Positions 35,574 through 43,986 of a stretch of DNA of 64,000 nucleotides are shown here, in pieces. The notes below the pieces were generated by a model. It was not told the DNA's origin. It was given only the letters and a program-made list of their open reading frames with translations, and ran no database searches. Position numbers and translations under genes: made by a program. How positions within the stretch are numbered: position 1 is the stretch's first letter; every line of letters starts with the position of its first letter. The DNA comes from Streptomyces filamentosus (GTDB lineage: Bacteria > Actinomycetota > Actinomycetes > Streptomycetales > Streptomycetaceae), in NCBI RefSeq assembly GCF_014654895.1, contig NZ_BNBE01000001.1, positions 1,426,001 to 1,490,000 on the forward strand. The letters run 5' to 3'.

Positions 35574-37151
35574 ATGCCGATCTCCGCCGCCCAGCGCGCC
35601 GCCGCCCTCACCGCCTCCGCCGTCCTGCTCCTGGCCGGCTGCTCGGACGACTCCGGCGACGGGACCCCGGCGGCCGCCCGCCCCACCGGCACCGGCGGCC
35701 TGTCGGCGCTGACGGAGCAGAGCCTCGAATGGGCCGCCTGCCCGCCGCCGTCCGCGGCGGAGGGCGGCGGCGACGCCCCCACCCCGCTGCCCGGCGGCGC
35801 GGCCTGGCAGTGCGCCTTCCTCAGGACGCCGCTGGACTGGTCGTGGCCCGAGGGCGAGACGATCGAGCTGGCGCTGATCCGGGCGCGGGCGAAGGACACG
35901 CCCCGGCGGATCGGTTCGCTGGTCTTCAACTTCGGCGGTCCCGGCGGCTCCGGCGTCACCGGCCTGCCGGGCTTCGCCCAGGACTACGAGTCCCTGCGCT
36001 CCCGCTACGACCTGGTCTCCTTCGACCCGCGCGGCGTCGGCCGCAGCGAGCCCGTGGAGTGCGCCACCGACAAGGAGCTGGACGCCTACTACGCGCTGGA
36101 CTTCACCCCGGACGACCAGGCCGAGGAGCGGACGCTGTCCGACGCGCAGAAGAGGTACGCGGCGGGCTGCGAGAAGGACGCCGGCGAGGTCCTGCCGCAC
36201 GTCGGCACGGAGAACGCGGCCCGGGACATGGACCTGCTGCGCCAGGTCCTCGGCGACGACAAGCTGCACTACTTCGGCATCTCGTACGGCACCGAGCTCG
36301 GCGGCGTCTACGCCCACCTCTTCCCGGAGCGGGTGGGCCGGGCCGTCTTCGACGCCGTCGTCGACCCGGACGCGGGCGTCGAGGAGGGCGCCCTCGGCCA
36401 GGCGAAGGGCTTCCAGCTGGCGCTGGACAACTTCGCCCAGGACTGCGTGGACCGGGGCGACGAGTGCGCGCTGCCGGGCTCGACGGTCGCCGAGGTCGAG
36501 AAGGGCGTGACCGACCTCCTGGCCCGGCTCGACGAGGAGCCGATCGCCGGCATCGGCAGCCGGAAGCTCACGCAGACCCAGGCCACCAACGGCATCGCCC
36601 AGTCGCTGTACTCGAAGGACTTCTGGCCCTATCTGGAGCAGGGCCTGGAGGCCGCGGACGGCGGCGACGGCGCGCTGCTGCTGGCCCTGTCCGACTCCAT
36701 GAACGGGCGCGGCGAGAACGGCAGCTACAGCAACATCCAGGCCGCCAACGCCGCCATCAACTGCGTCGACTTCCAGGAGCGCTACACCCTCGGCCAGGCG
36801 AAGGAGCGGCTGCCCGGGTTCCGCGAGGCGTCCCCGGTCTTCGGCGACTTCATGGGCTGGGCCCTGTCGAGCTGTTCGCAGTGGCCAGTGCCGGGCCTGT
36901 GGGAGCACCCGGACGTGTCGGCGCCCGGCTCGGCGCCGATCCTGGTGGTCGGCAACACCGGCGACCCGGCGACCCCGTACGAGGGCGCCCGCGCGATGGT
37001 GAAGGCGCTGGGCGACGGCGTCGGCGTGGAGCTGACGTACGAGGGCGAGGGCCACGGCGCGTACAACGGCGGCAGCGGCTGCGTGAAGAAGGCCGTCGAC
37101 GGCTACCTCCTGGAGGGGAAGGTGCCCGCCTCCGGGACCGTCTGCAAGTGA
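35574..37151 (+). CDS. Secreted TAP-type alpha/beta-hydrolase lipoprotein (tripeptidyl aminopeptidase family)
   Basis: A 525-aa exported hydrolase. Signal peptide with lipobox LLLAGC (Cys22), a short linker, then the alpha/beta-hydrolase fold: oxyanion strand VFNFGGPGGSGV, RYDLVSFDPRGVGRS, nucleophile GISYGTELGG, and the C-terminal TAP-like domain with acid VVGNTGDPATPYEGA and His in YEGEGHGAY. The triad looks complete. Streptomyces enzymes of this type remove tripeptides from secreted proteins. ATG at 35574 after GAGGGC. It ends at a shared terminator with moeZ. Confidence 0.92.
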   Translation: MPISAAQRAAALTASAVLLLAGCSDDSGDGTPAAARPTGTGGLSALTEQSLEWAACPPPSAAEGGGDAPTPLPGGAAWQCAFLRTPLDWSWPEGETIELALIRARAKDTPRRIGSLVFNFGGPGGSGVTGLPGFAQDYESLRSRYDLVSFDPRGVGRSEPVECATDKELDAYYALDFTPDDQAEERTLSDAQKRYAAGCEKDAGEVLPHVGTENAARDMDLLRQVLGDDKLHYFGISYGTELGGVYAHLFPERVGRAVFDAVVDPDAGVEEGALGQAKGFQLALDNFAQDCVDRGDECALPGSTVAEVEKGVTDLLARLDEEPIAGIGSRKLTQTQATNGIAQSLYSKDFWPYLEQGLEAADGGDGALLLALSDSMNGRGENGSYSNIQAANAAINCVDFQERYTLGQAKERLPGFREASPVFGDFMGWALSSCSQWPVPGLWEHPDVSAPGSAPILVVGNTGDPATPYEGARAMVKALGDGVGVELTYEGEGHGAYNGGSGCVKKAVDGYLLEGKVPASGTVCK

Positions 37152-37226
37152 CGGCCGCCCACGCGTGACGGCCGTCCGCACGCGACAGCCGTCTGCGAGG
37201 AGCGGAGGGCGGGGCGCGGGACGGCC

Positions 37227-37263
37227 GGAGGGCCCCGGACCGTCACCCGGTCCGGGGCCCTCC
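37227..37263. terminator. Bidirectional terminator between TAP hydrolase and moeZ
   Basis: Perfect 16-bp stem, GGAGGGCCCCGGACCG with its complement, 5-nt loop TCACC. It sits midway between two convergent genes. Confidence 0.88.
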
Positions 37264-37285
37264 GCGCGCCGTCGCGCCGCCGTTC

Positions 37286-38464
37286 CTAGTAGACCGGCTT
37301 CTCGGGCTCGATCTGGTGGACCCAGCCGATGACGCCGCCGCCGACGTGCACGGCGTCCGCGAAGCCCGCGGACTTGAGCACGGCGAGGACCTCCGCGCTG
37401 CGGACACCCGTCTTGCAGTGCAGGACGATCTTCTTGTCCTGCGGCAGGTCCTGGAGGGCGTTGCCCATCAGGAACTCGTTCTTCGGGATCAGACGGGCAC
37501 CGGGGATCGAGACGATCTCGTACTCGTTGACCTCGCGGACGTCGATGATGTCGATGTTCTCGCCCTCGTCGATCCACTCCTTGAGCTGCTTCGGAGTGAT
37601 CGTGGAGCCGAGCGCCGCCTCCTGGGCCTCCTCGGACACGACGCCGCAGAAGGCCTCGTAGTCGATGAGCTCGGTGACGGTCGGGTTCTCGCCGCAGACC
37701 GCGCAGTTCGGGTCCTTGCGGACCTTCACCTGGCGGTACTGCATCTCCAGGGCGTCGTAGATCATCAGGCGGCCGACCAGCGGCTCGCCGATGCCGGCGA
37801 GGAGCTTGATGGCCTCGTTGACCTGGATGGAGCCGATGGACGCGCAGAGCACGCCCAGGACGCCGCCCTCGGCGCAGGAGGGGACCATGCCCGGCGGCGG
37901 GGGCTCCGGGTAGAGGCAGCGGTAGCAGGGACCGTGCTCGGACCAGAAGACGGAGGCCTGGCCGTCGAAGCGGTAGATCGAGCCCCACACGTACGGCTTG
38001 TTCAGCAGCACGCAGGCGTCGTTCACCAGGTAGCGGGTGGCGAAGTTGTCGGTGCCGTCGACGATCAGGTCGTACTGGCTGAAGATGTCCATCACGTTGT
38101 CGGCTTCCAGCCGCTCCTCGTGAAGGACCACGTTCACGTACGGGTTGATGCCGAGCACGCTGTCGCGCGCCGACTCCGCCTTGGACCGGCCGATGTCGGC
38201 CTGGCTGTGGATGATCTGGCGCTGGAGGTTCGACTCGTCGACCTCGTCGAACTCCACGATGCCGAGCGTGCCGACACCGGCCGCGGCCAGGTACATGAGG
38301 GCCGGCGAGCCGAGGCCGCCGGCGCCCACGGCGAGCACCTTGGCGTTCTTGAGCCGCTTCTGCCCGTCCATGCCCACGTCGGGGATGATCAGGTGGCGGG
38401 AGTACCTGCGGACCTCGTCTACGGTGAGCTCGGCAGCCGGCTCGACCAGGGGTGGCAGCGACAC
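37286..38464 (-). CDS. moeZ: Adenylyltransferase/sulfurtransferase MoeZ
   Basis: A 392-aa two-domain enzyme. The N-terminal E1/ThiF domain (1-~270) has VGAGGLGSPALMYLAAAGVG for ATP, the DEVDESNLQRQIIH Arg/Asn finger and zinc cysteines CYRC and CAVC. The C-terminal rhodanese domain (~285-390) has the active-site loop LHCKTGVRSAE with its persulfide Cys. It adenylates and then thiocarboxylates small sulfur carriers such as MoaD, CysO and ThiS. GTG start. Its codon use includes more A/T-ending codons than flanking genes, typical of a highly conserved gene. Confidence 0.96.
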   Translation of the reverse strand: MSLPPLVEPAAELTVDEVRRYSRHLIIPDVGMDGQKRLKNAKVLAVGAGGLGSPALMYLAAAGVGTLGIVEFDEVDESNLQRQIIHSQADIGRSKAESARDSVLGINPYVNVVLHEERLEADNVMDIFSQYDLIVDGTDNFATRYLVNDACVLLNKPYVWGSIYRFDGQASVFWSEHGPCYRCLYPEPPPPGMVPSCAEGGVLGVLCASIGSIQVNEAIKLLAGIGEPLVGRLMIYDALEMQYRQVKVRKDPNCAVCGENPTVTELIDYEAFCGVVSEEAQEAALGSTITPKQLKEWIDEGENIDIIDVREVNEYEIVSIPGARLIPKNEFLMGNALQDLPQDKKIVLHCKTGVRSAEVLAVLKSAGFADAVHVGGGVIGWVHQIEPEKPVY

Positions 38465-38527
38465 GGGGACTCCGTTGGTCGGTATGTCAGTACGGTTGTT
38501 CTCCCCGTAACACTGCCACGCCCCTCC

Positions 38528-39349
38528 TCATTCCGAGACACCCGGTCCGATACGCGAGACGATTTCGTCCCAGTAGCCGGGCAGCGAGTGAAATGCGCTG
38601 TTTCGTCCCCCGGGTCCGCCGAGACCGCCTGGGCCGCCGAGGCCGCCGGGCCTTCCGGGTCCCCCGGAGGGCACGAGCCCCCCGGCCGCCCCCGTCCCTC
38701 CCGGGCGGTCGGTGAAGAAGATGGTGCCCGCGCCCTGCCAGCGGGCGATCCGCAGCGCCTCGTCGAGGTGGGTGCGCGGCACCCCGTGGACGAAGTGCGC
38801 GAACTTCCCCTCCGGGTGGTCCGCCGTCCACTCGGCCACCTGCGACCAGCGGTAGTCCGCCCAGGCGCCGGAGAAGGTCACGAGCTGGTCCGCCGCCTCC
38901 GCGTAGCCGGGGTGCGGATGGCTGCCCTGGCCCAGGACGAGGTGGGAGTCGCCGCCGAGGAGCGCCGACAGGGTCGCCGTGGTCCTCCTCACTCCGGGCA
39001 GGTCCGTCCGGTCCGTGGGACAGCGGTCCAGGTAGAAGCCGCCGACCCGGTACCAGTCGACGAAGCGCTGGGCCTGCGACACCAGCTCGCCGAAGGGCCG
39101 CGAGCCGTGGGCCAGGTCCAGGTGCCCGAGGACCCGCACGCCCGCGTGGCGCAGCCTCCCGGCGGCCTCCAGGCAGTGCGGGTCGGGGCGGCTGCCGGGG
39201 CCGTCGGAGACGTTGAGCACCGCCCAGTGGACGGGGGTGCCGGGCCGGGCCAGTTCGGCCCACTCGACCGGGGCGAGCAGCGGGTGGGCGTAGCCCGGGG
39301 CGCCCACGCCGAGCGCCCGGACCGTGCCGGCGGCGGTCAGATGCGACAC
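38528..39349 (-). CDS. Spherulin-4-like (GH135-related) protein
   Basis: A 273-aa protein resembling spherulation-specific family 4/Sph3 proteins, which fold as TIM barrels and cut alpha-1,4-linked N-acetylgalactosamine polymers. Conserved strands include VRVLGHLDLAHGSRPFGEL, GGFYLDRCPTD and DQLVTFSGAWADYR. The Asp in YLDR is kept, but the Asn and Glu expected in later strands read Gly/Gln and Ser, so activity is doubtful. A Gly/Pro-rich stretch (~225-250, LGGPGGLGGPGG) precedes the C-terminus. No signal peptide seen. GTG start, overlapping the epimerase gene by 13 bases: last gene of the cluster. Confidence 0.8.
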   Translation of the reverse strand: MSHLTAAGTVRALGVGAPGYAHPLLAPVEWAELARPGTPVHWAVLNVSDGPGSRPDPHCLEAAGRLRHAGVRVLGHLDLAHGSRPFGELVSQAQRFVDWYRVGGFYLDRCPTDRTDLPGVRRTTATLSALLGGDSHLVLGQGSHPHPGYAEAADQLVTFSGAWADYRWSQVAEWTADHPEGKFAHFVHGVPRTHLDEALRIARWQGAGTIFFTDRPGGTGAAGGLVPSGGPGRPGGLGGPGGLGGPGGRNSAFHSLPGYWDEIVSRIGPGVSE

Positions 39350-40308
39350 GCCGCCTCCATCCAGATGTCGGCGAGCGACTCCTCCAGGTTGATCCGGGGG
39401 CGCCAGCCGAGCCGGTCCCGGGCGGTGCGCACGTCGGCCTGCTGCCAGGGCCCGCAGCCGTCGGGGTACGGGAAGGGGGCGGAGGCCAGCTGTTCGGCGA
39501 TGGTCGCCTCGGTGCGCGGGGCGCCGATGACGGGCCGCTGCGGCATGCCGTGCGGGGCGTCGACCTCGTGGAGGTTGCCCGCGTAGCCGGCGACCCTGGC
39601 GAGGACGGCGGCGGCGTCGCGGAGCCGGACGGCCCGTCCCGTACCGATGTTGACGACGCCCTGGGCGGCGGACAGGGAGGCGGCGTGGACGGCGCGGGCC
39701 ACGTCCCGGACGTCCACGAAGTCCCGCTGCACGCCGAGGCCGCTGAGCTTGAGTTCGCCGTCGCCGGCCTGCATGGCGCGGCGCATCGCCTCGGCGAGCC
39801 GGCCGAGCGGGGAGCCGGCCGGGGTGCCGGGGCCGACCGGCGAGAAGACCCGCAGGACGACGGCGTCGAGGCCGGAGCCGAGGACGAGTTCGGTGGCGGC
39901 GAGCTTGGAGACCCCGTACGGGCCGCCGGGGCGCGGCACCGCGTCCTCGGCGGTGGAGGAGCCGGGCTGGCTGGGCCCGTACTCGGAGGCGCAGCCGACC
40001 TGGACGAGCCGGGCGCCGCAGCCGCTGCGGCGCAGGGCCTCGCAGACGGTGGCGACGGCGACGGTGTTGTGCCGGGTCAGCTCGCGGGCGCCGCCGCGGG
40101 TGGCGCCCGCGCAGTTGACGACCACGCCGGGGTGGACGGCGTCCAGGAAGCGGGTGAGCGCTCCGGGGCTGCCGGTGGCGAGGTCGAAGCGGACGTCGGC
40201 GTCGTCGCCGCGGCCGAGGGCCGTGAGGTGGACCGCCGGGTCGGCGAGCAGCCGGTCGGCGACGAAGCGGCCGATGAAGCCGTTGGCTCCGAGCAGTAGC
40301 ACCCTCAT
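39337..40308 (-). CDS. NAD-dependent sugar epimerase/dehydratase
   Basis: A 323-aa extended SDR. NAD-binding LLLGANGFIGRFVADRLL at the N-terminus, Ser in VGCASEYG and the catalytic pair in YGVSK (about Tyr137/Lys141) are all intact. C-terminal substrate-binding features include LGVQRDFVDVRDVARAV and VVNIGTGRAV, typical of UDP-glucose/UDP-GalNAc 4-epimerase relatives. ATG start. It lies between the membrane protein (123 bp upstream) and the spherulin-4-like gene (overlapping), so it likely makes the nucleotide sugar for the cluster glycosyltransferase. Confidence 0.88.
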   Translation of the reverse strand: MRVLLLGANGFIGRFVADRLLADPAVHLTALGRGDDADVRFDLATGSPGALTRFLDAVHPGVVVNCAGATRGGARELTRHNTVAVATVCEALRRSGCGARLVQVGCASEYGPSQPGSSTAEDAVPRPGGPYGVSKLAATELVLGSGLDAVVLRVFSPVGPGTPAGSPLGRLAEAMRRAMQAGDGELKLSGLGVQRDFVDVRDVARAVHAASLSAAQGVVNIGTGRAVRLRDAAAVLARVAGYAGNLHEVDAPHGMPQRPVIGAPRTEATIAEQLASAPFPYPDGCGPWQQADVRTARDRLGWRPRINLEESLADIWMEAACRI

Positions 40309-40431
40309 CGTGCGGCCCCTTCGTGCCGACCGGCCGGTGCTGGGGAGTGAGGGGTCATGGTCTTCGTTCTCCTTGGGGTGATGAGTCGGGGGCCGGGCGC
40401 CCGCGGCGTCGGCTCCGCGGGAACACCGGGG

Positions 40432-42069
40432 TCAGGGGGTGGTGTGGGCCGAGGCCCGGGTGAGGACGGTGGTGGCGTGGGCCAGCAGGCCGAGCGCGGC
40501 GGCTCCGCAGGCGAGCGCGGGGAGGGCGCCCGGGCCCCAGGCGGCGACAGCGGTCCGCACGGGGACGGCGAGCGCGTCGAAGCCGGGGAGGGGGAGCCGG
40601 GCGGCCAGCACGCTCGCGACGCCGAGGACTTCGGCGGCGCAGGCGGCGGCGAGGGCGGCGGCTGCCGTCCCGGGGTGTCCGTGGACGGCGAGCAGCCGGG
40701 CGAGGAGGAGCAGGGAGCCGAGGGCGAGCGGTCCGGCGGCGGGGCCGGTGGGCGCGAGCAGCACGGCGAGGGCGGCGAGGTGGAGGAGGACGGCGGCGAG
40801 CAGCCACGCGCGCGCGCCGGCGGCGAAGTCGGCGAGGCCGCGGCCGGTGGCGATCCGGCGGCGGGCCCGGTCGGCGAAGAGGCGGGCGCACCAGGCGGCG
40901 GGCACGACGGCGAGCGCCAGCCCGAGGAGCGGGCCGGGGGTCAGCTCCCAGCCGTCGTCGGGGCCGCCGACGAGCACCTGTGCCAGGAACCCGTCGCCCG
41001 CGACGGCGTACGCGAGGAGCCACAGGGTCCAGAGCCGGGCTGCGGGCGCGGCGGCCTCGGCGCGCAGCGGGCCGCGCCGGACGGCGAGGACGAGCGCGGC
41101 GGCGAGGCCGAGCGCCCCCGCGGTCCCGGCGGCGAGCAGGGCGGCGCCGTGGAGGTGCGCGAGGGCGGGCACCAGCAGGGCCGCGGCGGCACCGGGGGCG
41201 AGCGCGGCGAGCACCCACGGGGCGCGGGGCTCCGGGGCCTCCTCGGCGGGGGCGGCCTCCTGGTGCCGGCGGGGCACGCGCGCGTACAGCTCCTCGGCGA
41301 GGGAGAAGACGTCGCGGTGCCGGTGGCGGGCGGCGGTCCGGTCGGTGAACCCCAGCGCTTCGAGCCCGGCGGCGATCTCCAGCGGGTCGACGGCGCGGGC
41401 GCACAGCTCCCGGTGCCGGTGCATGAGCACCTTGACGGGGTCCCCGCCGCGCCGCCCCTTCCCGGCGGGGGCCTCGGCGACGGCCTCGACGACGGGCTCG
41501 GGCGGGGCACCCCAGGCGATCCCGGGACCGGGGGCCACGGGGCCGCCGGGGTCTCCGGCCTCTCTGGAGAGCGGGGCGGGCGTGGGTACGGGGGCAGGCT
41601 CGGGTACGGGGGCGGGTTCGGGTGCGGAGTCGAGCGCGGACTCCGCCGGACCGGGCTCGTGCCCGGCCTCCGGAGCGGCCCCGGCCCCGGGCTCGTCCCC
41701 GGAGGCTCCGTCGCCGTCCACCGGTCCGTCGCCGTCCGCCGATTCTTCGCCGTCCGCCGATTCCTCCCCGTCCGCCGGCCCGTCCTCGGGCGCGGCTTCC
41801 GGTCCGGCGGCGGCCCGGGGCCGGGCGGGCGGGGTCGGGCGGGGCGGGCCGAAGGCGGAGAGGAGGTCGTCGAGGGCGGTCGCCCCGGCGGGGAACGGTT
41901 CCGGGCCGGGGCGGGGGTCGGCGTGGAGGTCGAGGGTGGGGAGCGGGCTCGCGGGCCCCGGGGCTATGGCGGGGGGTGCGGGTTCCGTGTCCGCCGCGGG
42001 GGCGCCGAGGAGGGCCTCGGAGCGGGCGTCCCAGGCTCCGGGGCTCGTCGGGGCGGCGGGGCCGCGCAT
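40432..42069 (-). CDS. Multi-pass membrane protein of the exopolysaccharide cluster
   Basis: A 545-aa protein in two parts. The first ~210 residues are disordered, rich in Pro, Ala, Glu and Asp, with repeats such as GEESADGEESADG and PEPAPVPEPAPVP. Residues ~215-275 form a charged helical region (VKVLMHRHRELCARAVDP, DVFSLAEELYARVP). From ~290 to the end are about eight hydrophobic helices. ATG 42069 follows GAAGGAGG by 7 nt, 13 bp after the glycosyltransferase stop. No family recognised with confidence. By position and topology it could be the polymer exporter or a scaffold for the glycosyltransferase. Confidence 0.75.
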   Translation of the reverse strand: MRGPAAPTSPGAWDARSEALLGAPAADTEPAPPAIAPGPASPLPTLDLHADPRPGPEPFPAGATALDDLLSAFGPPRPTPPARPRAAAGPEAAPEDGPADGEESADGEESADGDGPVDGDGASGDEPGAGAAPEAGHEPGPAESALDSAPEPAPVPEPAPVPTPAPLSREAGDPGGPVAPGPGIAWGAPPEPVVEAVAEAPAGKGRRGGDPVKVLMHRHRELCARAVDPLEIAAGLEALGFTDRTAARHRHRDVFSLAEELYARVPRRHQEAAPAEEAPEPRAPWVLAALAPGAAAALLVPALAHLHGAALLAAGTAGALGLAAALVLAVRRGPLRAEAAAPAARLWTLWLLAYAVAGDGFLAQVLVGGPDDGWELTPGPLLGLALAVVPAAWCARLFADRARRRIATGRGLADFAAGARAWLLAAVLLHLAALAVLLAPTGPAAGPLALGSLLLLARLLAVHGHPGTAAAALAAACAAEVLGVASVLAARLPLPGFDALAVPVRTAVAAWGPGALPALACGAAALGLLAHATTVLTRASAHTTP

Positions 42070-42082
42070 GGGGGTGCCTCCT

Positions 42083-43753
42083 TCAGGCATCGGGGGCTCC
42101 TGTGCCCGCGGGGACGGCCTTCGGCGTCCAGCTGCCGGGGAGGTGGGCCTCGGCGGGGTGGGCGAAGGGCACGTCGGAACCGCCGCGGTGGCGTGCGGGC
42201 GCGTGGGAGAGGAGCTCCAGATAGATGCCGCGGAACGCGGCGAGGTTCTGGTCGACGGTGAAGAGTTCGAGCGCGCGGGCGCGGGCGGCGGCGCCGAGCC
42301 GGTGGCGGCGGCCGGGGTCGCGCAGCAGCGCGAGGCAGGCGTCGGCGAGCGCGCGGGGGTTGCGCGGGGGGACGACGAGTCCGGTGCCGCCGATGATCTC
42401 GACGACCGCGCCGACGTCGGTGGAGACGGTGGCGCGGGCGCAGAACATGGCCTCGACGAGGCTGGCGGGGAAGCCCTCGACGGTGCTGGAGAGGACGACG
42501 ACGGCGGCGGAGGCGTAGACGTCCTCCAGGGTGGGGGCCTCGGGGCCGCCGAGCTCCTCGAAGGAGACGGGGTTCTCTCCGACGGCGTGGGCGCCCGTGG
42601 CCTCGTCGGGGAAGAGCTGGGCGGCGAGCGCGGCGCACTGCGCGAGGTAGGCGCAGGGGTCTCCGTCCCCGCCGGGCCCGGCCGGCTCGGCGGGGACGGA
42701 GACGATCCGCAGCCGGGTGCCGGGCTGCCGGGCGCGGAGGTCGGCGAAGGCGTGGAGGAGGGCGACGAGGTCCTTGGCGGGCTCGACCCGGCCGATCCAC
42801 ACGAGGGTGCCGGGCTCGCCGCTCTCCTCGTCCTCGCCGACCTCGGCGAAGCGCTCGGCGGGCATGCCGGGGTGGACGGTGCGGACCCGGTCGCGGCCGG
42901 CGCCGAGCCGTTCCTGCCAGCGGCGGGCGTGGGCGTTGCCCGGGGTGAGGAGGTCGGCGGCGCGGTACGTCTCCCCCGCGAGGCGGCCGTGGAGGGCGGC
43001 GAGCAGGGTGCGCAGGGCGGTGGAGCGGCCGTCGGCGCCGGGCCCGGCGAGGTAGTGGGAGCGCAGGCCGACGCCGTACTCGGTGACGAGGAGCGGGGTG
43101 CCGAAGAAGCGTTTGGCCAGGAGGCCGGGGAGGGCGACGGGGCCTCCGGCGGTGGCGTGGCAGAGGTCGGCGGCGCCGAGCGCGGTCTCGTCGTACCAGT
43201 CGAGGGAGAGGGGGCGCAGGGCCCGCTCCAGGTGGTCGGCGAAGGCGAGGAGGTCGCGGAGTCCGGCCGCGGCGGCGGCCCGGCGGGCGCGGGGGGCGCG
43301 GCAGGCGTCCTCCAGGAGGCGGACGGCCTCGTCGGAGCGGAGCGCGCCGGGCAGTCCGCCGCGGTCGCGGGCGAGGTCGGCGAGGGCGCCGAGGCCGGTG
43401 GCGAAGGCGTGCGCGGGGTCGTCCCCGGCGGCCGGTCCGGGGGCGTGCCCGGGGGCGTCCTCGGCGGTGAGGCCGGTGGCGAGGGCGTGGAAGGCCTCGG
43501 CGAAGCGGCGGCGGTCGCGGCGGCCGTGCGCGCGGCGGGCGGCGCGGGGGTGCGGTCCGGCGGTCGGGGCGCCCTCGCCGGCGGCGGGGACGGGCCGGAC
43601 GTGGGGCGGCAGCGGGGCCGCGGGGAGGGGGCCGCCCACGGCGTACAGGTCGAAGTCGTGGGGCGCGAGGCCGTGGACGAGCCGCTGCCACCAGGCGCCG
43701 GTGTCACCGGAGGCGCACGGGGTACCACCCTCCGTGATCAGTCCGATCCGCAC
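42083..43753 (-). CDS. PelF-like GT4 glycosyltransferase (DUF3492)
   Basis: A 556-aa cytoplasmic glycosyltransferase. The N-terminal DUF3492 region opens with VRIGLITEGGTP and WWQRLVHGLAPHDFDLYAV, the PelF signature area. The GT4 C-terminal half has LVWIGRVEPAKDLVALLHAF and the E-x7-E motif in STVEGFPASLVEAMF, with VGAVVEIIGGTGLVVPP after it. PelF polymerises Pel polysaccharide from UDP-sugars. GTG 43753 was chosen, with a GGGGG ribosome binding site 9 nt upstream. First gene of the four-gene cluster. Confidence 0.87.
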   Translation of the reverse strand: MRIGLITEGGTPCASGDTGAWWQRLVHGLAPHDFDLYAVGGPLPAAPLPPHVRPVPAAGEGAPTAGPHPRAARRAHGRRDRRRFAEAFHALATGLTAEDAPGHAPGPAAGDDPAHAFATGLGALADLARDRGGLPGALRSDEAVRLLEDACRAPRARRAAAAAGLRDLLAFADHLERALRPLSLDWYDETALGAADLCHATAGGPVALPGLLAKRFFGTPLLVTEYGVGLRSHYLAGPGADGRSTALRTLLAALHGRLAGETYRAADLLTPGNAHARRWQERLGAGRDRVRTVHPGMPAERFAEVGEDEESGEPGTLVWIGRVEPAKDLVALLHAFADLRARQPGTRLRIVSVPAEPAGPGGDGDPCAYLAQCAALAAQLFPDEATGAHAVGENPVSFEELGGPEAPTLEDVYASAAVVVLSSTVEGFPASLVEAMFCARATVSTDVGAVVEIIGGTGLVVPPRNPRALADACLALLRDPGRRHRLGAAARARALELFTVDQNLAAFRGIYLELLSHAPARHRGGSDVPFAHPAEAHLPGSWTPKAVPAGTGAPDA

Positions 43754-43874
43754 GCGCACCCACCCCCGGTCCTCTTCGACGGCGCCCACCGGTCCCGTCG
43801 GTGGCGCGCGCTGGTCTCCCTGGCGGGTCTCCCGTCCCGGGAATCCCGCAGCGGGAAGAACGTAAGCGCAGGGA

Positions 43875-43912
43875 CCGGTGGCGCGACGGACGGTTGTCCG
43901 TCGCACCACCGG
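43875..43912 (-). terminator. Terminator after the ABC importer operon
   Basis: A 17-bp stem with one mismatch (arm CCGGTGGCGCGACGGAC, loop GGTT), in the 233-bp gap between the ABC operon end and the glycosyltransferase start, both on the minus strand. It should insulate the polysaccharide cluster from read-through. Confidence 0.7.
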
Positions 43913-43986
43913 AAGGGGTGAATGCACGTAACTTTCGCCGTCCGGTCGCGTTCGGTCGCGCTACGCGTCGGGCGGGTGACGGAAGG

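Noticed and set aside
38620..38660. Collagen-like Gly-Pro stretch in the spherulin-4-like gene as a frameshift artefact
   Set aside because: The frame stays open and the following NSAFHSLPGYWDEIVSRIG looks like real protein in the same frame, so it is a linker.
42083..43728. Upstream continuation of the membrane-protein frame through the glycosyltransferase gene
   Set aside because: The glycosyltransferase frame has GT4 motifs. The membrane-protein start at 42069 has a strong ribosome binding site and the upstream frame is Pro/Arg/Ser shadow.
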